A stretch of 11,931 nt of DNA from an uncultured Blautia sp. (lineage in GTDB: Bacteria > Bacillota > Clostridia > Lachnospirales > Lachnospiraceae), in assembly GCA_934437695.1 (NCBI GenBank), contig CAKSAW010000025.1, positions 1 through 11,931 on the forward strand, given 5' to 3'. Under the pieces are notes generated by a model. That model was not told where the DNA came from and did no database searches. It saw only the letters and a list, made by a program, of their open reading frames with translations. Position numbers and translations under genes: made by a program. This document shows, piece after piece, positions 1 through 6,800 of this stretch. Within the stretch, counting starts at the first letter, position 1. Every line of letters begins with the position of its first letter.

Positions 1-73
1 TGGTGGAACCAAACTCAATACCAAGTGCTGTTTTGTTCGCAAGAATTGCTGCTTTTGCTTCTGCTGCTCCCAT
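1..73 (-). CDS. FGGY-family sugar kinase, N-terminal end (ribulokinase-like), partial
   Basis: Only the first 24 codons lie in the window; the gene continues past the left edge. The readable N-terminus is MGAAEAKAAILANKTALGIE followed by FGST. The ALGIEFGST stretch matches the phosphate-1 (ATP-binding) motif that opens the FGGY/hexokinase-actin fold. The start is fixed by an AGGGAGGT ribosome binding site at about 82-89, 8 nt upstream of the ATG. It follows araA on the same strand with a gap of 129 bases and no promoter that I can see. The context therefore points to L-ribulokinase or a functional analogue, which phosphorylates the L-ribulose made by AraA. The substrate cannot be read from 24 residues, so no gene symbol is given. 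Confidence 0.75.
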   Translation of the reverse strand, partial: MGAAEAKAAILANKTALGIEFGST

Positions 74-136
74 TTTTGTGTACCTCCCTGATTTTTGTTA
101 TTTATTACTGTTTCAACATACTTTTTTTACAATTTT

Positions 137-181
137 AGGCTGCCCTCACAGGCAGTTATCATCAGCCTGATATGGCAGCCT
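137..181 (-). other. Intercistronic stem-loop between araA and the sugar kinase
   Basis: A perfect 8-bp inverted repeat (AGGCTGCC at 137-144, GGCAGCCT at 174-181) lies between the araA stop and the kinase start. In the direction of transcription it is followed by an A-rich run and not by a U-tract, so it is not a normal intrinsic terminator. A smaller hairpin (CTGCC 140-144 with GGCAG 151-155) shares an arm with it, so the two folds exclude each other. It may be an mRNA processing or stability element that sets the araA:kinase ratio; the function is inferred. Confidence 0.4.
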
Positions 182-202
182 CTATATTAATTTCAAAGAT
201 TA

Positions 203-1702
203 TTATTTTCTGAATGCAAGTTCATTCCATCTCAGTTCATTTTTGAAATCACGGATATTTGTATCTTTATCAATGTAAACAGCTTCAATACCCATAGCAG
301 CTGCCCAGTCTCCCATCTGCTCTGCTGTCAGGTCATAAGAGAATGCTGTATGGTGAGCTCCACCTGCAAGAATCCATGCTTCTGCACCTGTCTTAAGATT
401 TGGCTGTGGTGTCCAGAATGCACTTCCTACAGGAAGCTTCGGCATCGGTTTCTCAACCTTCTTGCAGTCTACATCATTGATGATCAGACGGAAACGGTCT
501 CCAAGATCGATCAGGGATGTTGCGATACCAGAGCCTGTCTTGCTTGTGAATACAAGTCTTGCAGGATCTTCTCTGTCACCCATGGAAAGCGGGCAAACCT
601 TAATGCCGATCTTGCCATCTGCAACAGACGGGCAGACCTCAAGCATATGAGACTGAAGGATTCCTTCTTTTCCAGGTACAAAGTTATATGTATAGTCTTC
701 CATCATGGAAGTTCCTTTTGCATCTTTTACACCAGCTGTCATAATCTTCATCAGACGAACCATTGCAGCTGTCTTCCAGTCACCTTCTGCACCGAATCCA
801 TAACCTTTTTCCATAAGTCTCTGGATTGCAAGTCCAGGAAGCTGCTGCAGAGCACCCAGATCTCCAAAGTGTGTAACGATTGCCTGATAATTTTTCTCTT
901 CCAGGAATTTCTCAAATCCGATTTCAATCTGAGCCTGAACTGCTACATGACGTCTGAATTCTTCAGGATCTCTTCCCTCAAGAATGATATCATATTTGCT
1001 GTAGTATTCATCTACTAATGCATCAACATCACCCTTAGCTACATCTTTTACATAGTCAGCGATCTCATTTACAGGATAAGCGTCTACTTCCCATCCGAAT
1101 TTGATCTGTGCTTCTACTTTATCACCTTCTGTAACAGCTACGTTTCTCATGTTATCTGCTACACGACATACACGGATATGGCTGCTTTCCATAATACCAA
1201 CAGCTGTACGCATCCAGGAAGCAAGTCTTTCCTGAACATCTTTATCTGCCCAGTGACCAACGATTACTTTTCTTTCGATTCCCATTCTTGTGACAATGTG
1301 ACCATATTCACGACCGCCATGAGCAGACTGGTTTTCATTCATAAAGTCCATATCAATGGTATCATAAGGAATTTCTTCATTAAACTGTGTATGAAGATGG
1401 CAAAGCGGTTTTCTGTATTCTTTCAGACCAAGGATCCATGATTTTGCCGGTGAGAAAGTATGCATCCATGTGATAACACCTGCACAGTCCTCATCTGCAT
1501 TTGCCTCATTAAATGTTTTACGGATCAATTCATTTGTGATCAGTGTTGGTTTCCATACAAGTTCGAATGGAAGAACACCGCTTTTGTTTAATTCTTCAAC
1601 AATGATTCTGGAATGCTCAGCAACCTTTCTTAAGCATTCATCTCCGTAAAGATCCTGTGAACCTGTACAAAACCAAAACTTATAGTTTCTTCCTGTTTTC
1701 AT
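203..1702 (-). CDS. araA: L-arabinose isomerase
   Basis: Cytosolic isomerase converting L-arabinose to L-ribulose, the first step of the arabinose route into the pentose phosphate pathway; the family uses Mn2+. The product is 499 residues, close to the usual size of about 500. The N-terminus carries the family pattern FWFCTGSQDLYG (residues 9-20). The four residues that bind metal and catalyse in E. coli AraA have clear counterparts: E306 in GFGAEGDWKTA, E335 in SMMEDYTY, H352 in LQSHMLEVCP and H450/H451 in GGAHHTAFSYD. An in-frame start exists 18 codons upstream, but the internal ATG is preferred because AGGAGG (1712-1717) sits 9 nt before it and the resulting N-terminus matches the family. 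It lies 96 bases downstream of araR on the same strand with no visible promoter between them, so co-transcription is likely. Confidence 0.97.
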   Translation of the reverse strand: MKTGRNYKFWFCTGSQDLYGDECLRKVAEHSRIIVEELNKSGVLPFELVWKPTLITNELIRKTFNEANADEDCAGVITWMHTFSPAKSWILGLKEYRKPLCHLHTQFNEEIPYDTIDMDFMNENQSAHGGREYGHIVTRMGIERKVIVGHWADKDVQERLASWMRTAVGIMESSHIRVCRVADNMRNVAVTEGDKVEAQIKFGWEVDAYPVNEIADYVKDVAKGDVDALVDEYYSKYDIILEGRDPEEFRRHVAVQAQIEIGFEKFLEEKNYQAIVTHFGDLGALQQLPGLAIQRLMEKGYGFGAEGDWKTAAMVRLMKIMTAGVKDAKGTSMMEDYTYNFVPGKEGILQSHMLEVCPSVADGKIGIKVCPLSMGDREDPARLVFTSKTGSGIATSLIDLGDRFRLIINDVDCKKVEKPMPKLPVGSAFWTPQPNLKTGAEAWILAGGAHHTAFSYDLTAEQMGDWAAAMGIEAVYIDKDTNIRDFKNELRWNELAFRK

Positions 1703-1711
1703 GATAAAATT

Positions 1712-1717
1712 CCTCCT
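1712..1717 (-). promoter_or_regulatory. araA ribosome binding site (decides the start)
   Basis: A perfect AGGAGG, 9 nt before the ATG at 1702-1700. It favours this start over the in-frame upstream start at 1756, which would place the Shine-Dalgarno sequence inside the coding region. Confidence 0.85.
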
Positions 1718-1798
1718 GGATTTTTTTATATTTTCAGATTTTCTGCTGCTTTCCACTGCATCTTCAATCTGTGTGTTTACTGTTAATATCTGACGTTT

Positions 1799-2890
1799 TT
1801 ATTCAGCCTTTCTACACGATCCCCGTATGATCAGTTCCGGGTGGATCAGTCTTTCAACCCTGCTCTCTTCTTCAGAAACCCCATTGATCTTTTCCAGAAT
1901 CAATTCTGCTGCCATTTCTCCCAGTTTTTCCTGAGGATGAGCAATTGTTGTGATTCCGCTTCCACGCTGCGCATACAGCGAATTATCATAACCTGTGACC
2001 GAAACGTCTTCCGGTATCCTGATTCCCAGTTTTTCCAGCTCCTCCATAACCTGAACAGCAATCTGGTCATTATAGCAGACAATTCCATCAGGAAGCTGTC
2101 CGGTCTGCACCATTTCTTTTGCCATCAATGCTGGTTTAACCTTTCTGTCCTCCGTGTGAAACCAGATAACATCATCAGGATCATAGGAAATCCCGGCCTC
2201 CTGCAGTGCTTTTACATAGCCTTTATGACGTTTCAGCCCCTGCATATCATCAGCTTTAAAGAATCCTTTAATCTTCTTATGTCCCAGATCCAGCAGATAT
2301 TTGGTTACAAGATAGCCGCCCTGTGTATCGTCCATAAGGATATGAGGTTTATCTCTCATTTCAGAATAGATTCCCTGGATAAACACATATGGAATATCAA
2401 ACTTGTCCAGATTCTGATAAAGATTTCTGTGTTTACATATCATTTCACTTTTACTTGGTTCAATGATCAGTCCATCAATATCTTTCTTCAGAAGTTCTTC
2501 CAGACATCTGGCTTCTTTCTGCCTACTATTTGCCGTATTTTTCAGGATAATGCTGTAACCACTTTCTGAGAGGACATTGTCCATTCCCTGTATCAGTCTC
2601 GGAAAAATGTAATCAGAAATATATGTGGTAACTACCGCAATATTTTTTGATTTTTTAATGTGGCGCATATTCTCTGAACAATAAGTACCTTTCCCGTGAA
2701 ATGCCTCCACATATCCGTCCTGTTCCAGAATCCCCAGTGCTTTGCGGACCGTATGTCTGCTCAGGGAATATTTCTGGGAAAGTTCGTTTTCCGAAGGAAG
2801 CTTTTCTCCCGGCCGGATAACTCCTGATACAATATCATTCTTGAGCTGTTCCATAAGCGAGAAATATTTAGGCTTTCCATTATCTGTCAT
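1799..2890 (-). CDS. araR: GntR/LacI-type transcriptional repressor of arabinose genes
   Basis: A 363-residue regulator with the two-part layout of Bacillus AraR, which is almost the same length. Residues 8-75 form a GntR winged helix-turn-helix, visible in KLPSENELSQKYSLSRHTVR and the wing YVEAFHGKGTY. From about residue 83 to the end is a LacI/GalR-type sugar-binding domain (GLIIEPSK, DDTQGGYLVTKYLLDLGHKK, DGIVCYNDQIAVQVM, VTGYDNS). In the family L-arabinose releases the repressor from DNA. The start was chosen at the ATG with AGGAGGG (2899-2905) 8 nt upstream; a longer frame runs 26 codons further but crosses the promoter/operator. It is first in the araR-araA-kinase series and has a 30-bp palindrome in its own leader, so autoregulation is likely. 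Assignment to arabinose rests on fold, length and the adjacent araA. Confidence 0.92.
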   Translation of the reverse strand: MTDNGKPKYFSLMEQLKNDIVSGVIRPGEKLPSENELSQKYSLSRHTVRKALGILEQDGYVEAFHGKGTYCSENMRHIKKSKNIAVVTTYISDYIFPRLIQGMDNVLSESGYSIILKNTANSRQKEARCLEELLKKDIDGLIIEPSKSEMICKHRNLYQNLDKFDIPYVFIQGIYSEMRDKPHILMDDTQGGYLVTKYLLDLGHKKIKGFFKADDMQGLKRHKGYVKALQEAGISYDPDDVIWFHTEDRKVKPALMAKEMVQTGQLPDGIVCYNDQIAVQVMEELEKLGIRIPEDVSVTGYDNSLYAQRGSGITTIAHPQEKLGEMAAELILEKINGVSEEESRVERLIHPELIIRGSCRKAE

Positions 2891-2898
2891 GTCTTCTT

Positions 2899-2905
2899 CC
2901 CTCCT
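2899..2905 (-). promoter_or_regulatory. araR ribosome binding site (decides the start)
   Basis: AGGAGGG, 8 nt before the chosen ATG at 2890-2888. The longer upstream start at 2968 would begin inside the -10 region and can be excluded if the promoter call is right. Confidence 0.8.
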
Positions 2906-2916
2906 GTATTTAGGAT

Positions 2917-2946
2917 ACAACTTGTACGCACATACGAACAAGTTGT
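2917..2946 (-). promoter_or_regulatory. Probable AraR operator (30-bp palindrome)
   Basis: Arms ACAACTTGT (2917-2925) and ACAAGTTGT (2938-2946) are perfect reverse complements around 12 bases, with two further CG/CG pairs inside (2927-2928 with 2935-2936). Within it, the minus-strand 16-mer at 2935-2920 (GTATGTGCGTACAAGT) agrees at 12 of 16 positions with the Bacillus AraR box ATTTGTACGTACAAAT, as I recall that consensus. The site starts about 7 bases after the predicted transcription start, where a bound repressor would block elongation or promoter clearance. Regulator identity is inferred from position and similarity. Confidence 0.7.
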
Positions 2947-2959
2947 TTTTTATGCATAA

Positions 2960-2988
2960 ATTATACAAAATATCAGGAGATTTTTCAG
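2960..2988 (-). promoter_or_regulatory. araR (arabinose operon) promoter
   Basis: Reading the minus strand, a -35-like CTGAAA (2988-2983, 4 of 6) is followed after exactly 17 bases by a perfect -10 TATAAT (2965-2960). Transcription should start near 2953, directly before the palindromic operator. It lies about 10 bases downstream of the sortase stop codon, and no terminator was seen in that gap, so some read-through from the surface-protein operon is possible. Confidence 0.7.
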
Positions 2989-2998
2989 CACATTTTTA

Positions 2999-3886
2999 TT
3001 ATTTCTTGTACTTATATAGTTCTGCATCTGCTATTTCATAACAGGTTCCATGTACTGCCATGCGTATTTCTTTATCCAGATGTGAATTACAGGTAATCAA
3101 TGTTATTATAGGCTTTCCCACATCCGGCTCTATGCCTGTCTCATACATGGAATTCTTTTTCAGCTCTGCCAATTGTCTCTTGTATGCAGGACTTGATAAG
3201 TCATATCCATATTCAAATGCAGCACTTTGAGCTGATGCCTGTTCTACAGAAAATATTTTATACAGAAATTTTCTTTCAGGTGTTATGACCTCAATTTCCG
3301 GGCATGAAGACAGAAATTCCGACTGTTCATAACAATTCAGATCAGCAAACATCATATGCCCTTCCATGTTATGACCATAAATAATACTGTGAGATCCCAT
3401 CAGATCCTTTTTGTTATTATGTTCCAGAAAAATACATCCAAATAAATCCTCGTCTCCTTTAAAATTATGCTTCAGATAATATTCGTCATCCATCCCCTGA
3501 ACTACAGGATAAGAAATATCAGCTCCCGGAATGGTGATCCAGGCAACCACCTGAGAATTGATCTTTCTTAAATTTTCCCAGGAAATCCCGAAGGATTCCC
3601 TGATCTTATCTGCACTGTCTTTTATAATATCAGATGTCTTTCTCTGTGTCTTTTTGTGTCTTCTCTCACTGCTTTTTATATTATTATCACTCATGACTTC
3701 TTTTTTATCTGCCGGTAAACTGTCATCCTCTTCTTCCTGTAACTCTGCCATTTGTGCAAGCTTTTCATATTCCTGTTTTGCTGTCATATTCTGTTCATAG
3801 CTTTTCACATAGAACCCCGCACAATATATCAGCAGCCCAATCGCTGCTATGATCATGCTTACTGCAAATGTCCTCAGCTTCTTCAT
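2999..3886 (-). CDS. Class B sortase
   Basis: Membrane-anchored cysteine transpeptidase that cuts a C-terminal sorting signal and joins the protein to peptidoglycan or to another pilin. The 295 residues start with a signal-anchor helix (about 7-27), followed by a long charged linker (35-95) and the sortase barrel (100-290). The catalytic set is complete: H172 in IIYGHNM, C266 in TLITC and R275 in KEIRMAVHG. The fold pattern (NSQVVAWITIPGADISYPVV, DEYYLKHNFKGDEDLFGCIF) fits class B. The length exceeds the usual 230-250 because of the linker. Its ATG overlaps the stop of the large surface protein (ATGA), and its own Shine-Dalgarno is only AAAGG, 11 nt away, so translational coupling is likely. 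It ends in a tandem stop (TAATAA). The neighbour is its probable substrate. Confidence 0.93.
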   Translation of the reverse strand: MKKLRTFAVSMIIAAIGLLIYCAGFYVKSYEQNMTAKQEYEKLAQMAELQEEEDDSLPADKKEVMSDNNIKSSERRHKKTQRKTSDIIKDSADKIRESFGISWENLRKINSQVVAWITIPGADISYPVVQGMDDEYYLKHNFKGDEDLFGCIFLEHNNKKDLMGSHSIIYGHNMEGHMMFADLNCYEQSEFLSSCPEIEVITPERKFLYKIFSVEQASAQSAAFEYGYDLSSPAYKRQLAELKKNSMYETGIEPDVGKPIITLITCNSHLDKEIRMAVHGTCYEIADAELYKYKK

Positions 3887-6800
3887 TTTCGCGTCATACC
3901 TTTAAGCTTTCTTTTACATGAAACAGATTTTCTGTAAATCACCACACCTCCTGCCAGCATGACAGAGCCAAGAATGCCCAAAACAGCCATCGTTTTAAAT
4001 GGTCTGGCGTCTCCTGTCTTGGAGCTTCCAGCCACAGACCCACTCTGATAACTTCCATTTCCGCCGGAATATCCCCCTGAACTTCCATATCCACTGTTCC
4101 CGGAGGTTCCGCTGCCATTGTTTCCACCATTATAAGAGGGCACAGGTGTCTTTGTGGGCGCCGGAGTCAGCTTCGGACAAGTTCCCGGAACAGATGGCAC
4201 AGGTGTTACTTTCGGTGTTGCTGTTGGTTTTGGAGCATCTGTTGGTTTTGGCGTCTCTGTTGGTCTGGGTGTTTCTGTTGGCTTTGGTGTTACAGATGGA
4301 GCGGGAGTAACAGCCGGTTCTGCTTTTACATATACCTCATGCTGTGCAGATATTTCCGGAGAAATATCTCCCCTTGCCCTTGCAGTATTTACTACTTTTT
4401 CAGGCTCTGTACTCTCTGTCTTAAATACAGTTTCATAACACACTTCCAGCTTATCCATATCAGATAATGATGCTCCTGTATTGATTACAAACCCTGTTTC
4501 TCTTATCTCTGTACTGATGTCCTTCATTTCTATGCCATTTTTCTTTACAAAAATACTGTCCTTTATAATTGATGCGTTTGGGTTTTCCAGTATATCTTCA
4601 ATAATGATATTCTGATCTGAGACATCCTCCCGCAGTTGCCTTACTGTCAGCTTATAATATCCTTTTTCACCTGATGCATATTCTTTTTTATCTGATTCTT
4701 TGACAATTTCAAGGATCGGACTGTGTACCTCTGTTTCTGCCTCACCTGTTGCAGGTATCTTTTCACTGCTGTCTGCCACTGCGGTATTATGTACCTTCTG
4801 CCCTGCCAGCGTCGGATCAATTACTGCTGCCTGATATTCTATGATCATACTTCTCTGCCCCAGGCAGTCCGGTGGATTATACATTACCTGCTCAAAGAGA
4901 CCACCTCTGTCATTATCACAGATACTGTATCTGCTGTCTTTTATCAGTGTTTTTCCTGTTGACATCAGGAAAGTATTATCGTCACTTGCCTGAACATCCC
5001 CATCTGTCAGATTTCCATTCTCATCCATCAGAACCACTGAATCTTTCAAAAGCCGTACTCCCGGTGTATCTATCACATCATGCAGGGTAACATTACGTGC
5101 CACACATCCTGTCTGCTCCTGAGTCATAACAATACGGTATGTGATAATATCCCCATATTTATAAAAAGGTTTATCTGCTGTTTTCTCTACCTTAAGTACA
5201 GGTGAATTCACCCAGACTTTTGACGTATCCTTTACTTCCTGTGCATTATCTGCATATGCCTTCGCTGTATTTACAATCTCCAGTCCATTTACACTTTCCT
5301 GCACAGTACAGTGGAAATTAACAGTGACAGGAGTCTGGTATGGCAGATCTGAAATTGTCACGATCCATCCGGTCCCCTGACGTGTTACCTGGCAGCTTAC
5401 CGGTTTTTCTACTGTTTCTTTATAATTCTCCGGATTCAGCTGATTTCCCGCATCATCAGTACCTGCAACAGGATTCAGAATTGCAACAGGAACACCACTT
5501 ACAGTAACTGCATCTTCTGTTCCATCCAAAGCCAGTCCTTCTGGAAGAGAAAGATCACTGATCACAAGATTTCTTGCAATAGACCCTTTTTGAAGATTAT
5601 TTACTGTAACCAGATAATTTACCTGTTCTCCTACACGGAACTCATTTTCCGCACGTCCGTCCCCTGCTGCCAGATATGGATTCTGAAAACCTTTATCAAT
5701 AGAAAGAACTGCTGTATTTACATATACTTCTGCATCATCCTGTGAAACCGGAGCATTTTGTGCCTGTACATTGGCAATATTAATACTCTCCATGCCATTT
5801 GCCTCTTCTGTAACTGTACAGAGAAAAGAAATCATAACCGGAACATTCGCCGGAAGATCTGAAATATTCAGCCTCCATCCGGTTCCTTCCTGAAGAAATT
5901 CATAACTTACCGGTTTCTCTGATGTTTCATTACAAAGTTCCGGATTCAGCTGATTCGGAATATCCTCAGTTCCTGCCGTCAGCTGAGTAATACTTTGCGG
6001 AATCCCACTGACAGAGATATCTTCTGCTGATAAAAGTGCAAGTCCTGCAGGCATATCAGTATCCCATACAGTTACATTTCTGGCTATTGTACCTTCTTTT
6101 TTATTTTCTACCAGCACATTGTACTGTACCTGTTCCCCAACCTGCCATTCATAATGATCTGCAGATTTCTCGATCCAGAATTCTCCTGAATTCACATATA
6201 CTTCTGCATCATCAGATTTCTCATCTGCATTGGAAGCTTTTACAGTTGCCGCATTCACGCTTTCATGTCCATTTGCTTCTTCCTGGGCAATACAGTGAAA
6301 GATGATCGTTACAGGCTGACTGTATGGCAGACAGGAACAGTAAAAAGCAAATCCGTTCTCATCTGCATCCAGATGAGACTCCACCTGTCTTATTTCATAT
6401 GCCTGACCTGTTTTCTTATCCGGTACAGGATAATTTACCTGTTGCAGGACACCCAGTACTTCTATACTTTGTGTACCACCTGCCAGAACCAGTCCCTGTG
6501 GCAGACCGATATCAGTGATATTTACATCTTTCGCAATCGTTCCTGCAGTTACATTATTAACCACGATTCTGTAGGATACCTGTTCTCCTGCCTGCCATTC
6601 ATACTTATCCGCCGTTTTATCAATCTCAAGCTGAGGACTGTTCGGCCATACCTCAGCCATATCCTTTCTTGATTCCTGCTCTCCTGTCTCAAGATTGAGC
6701 AGATTATCTGCTGTTGCAGTTACAATATTCTCCCATTCCTTTCCATTTGACTCCTCTGATGCCTGACATTTAAAACAGATCGTGATCGTTTCACCATATT

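Noticed and set aside
350..1018. Plus-strand frame of 222 codons inside araA
   Set aside because: It is antisense to a well-supported enzyme gene and its translation is Cys/Ser-rich without family resemblance.
203..1702. L-fucose isomerase as an alternative to L-arabinose isomerase
   Set aside because: The length of 499, the N-terminal FWFCTGSQDLYG and the E306/E335/H352/H450-451 pattern fit AraA, and the neighbour is an AraR-type regulator.
1703..1756. N-terminal extension of araA by 18 codons
   Set aside because: The extension contains the perfect AGGAGG of the internal start and is Lys/Arg/Ser-rich, unlike the family.
1841..2569. Plus-strand frame of 242 codons inside araR
   Set aside because: Antisense shadow of a gene with clear GntR/LacI domains; no credible protein family in the translation.
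2891..2968. N-terminal extension of araR by 26 codons
   Set aside because: It would overlap the -10, the predicted transcription start, the operator palindrome and the ribosome binding site.
4154..4438. Plus-strand frame with a Gly/Val-rich protein opposite the Thr/Pro region
   Set aside because: It is the antisense reading of the 18-bp repeats; the composition follows from the Thr/Pro codons on the other strand and no ribosome binding site was recognised.
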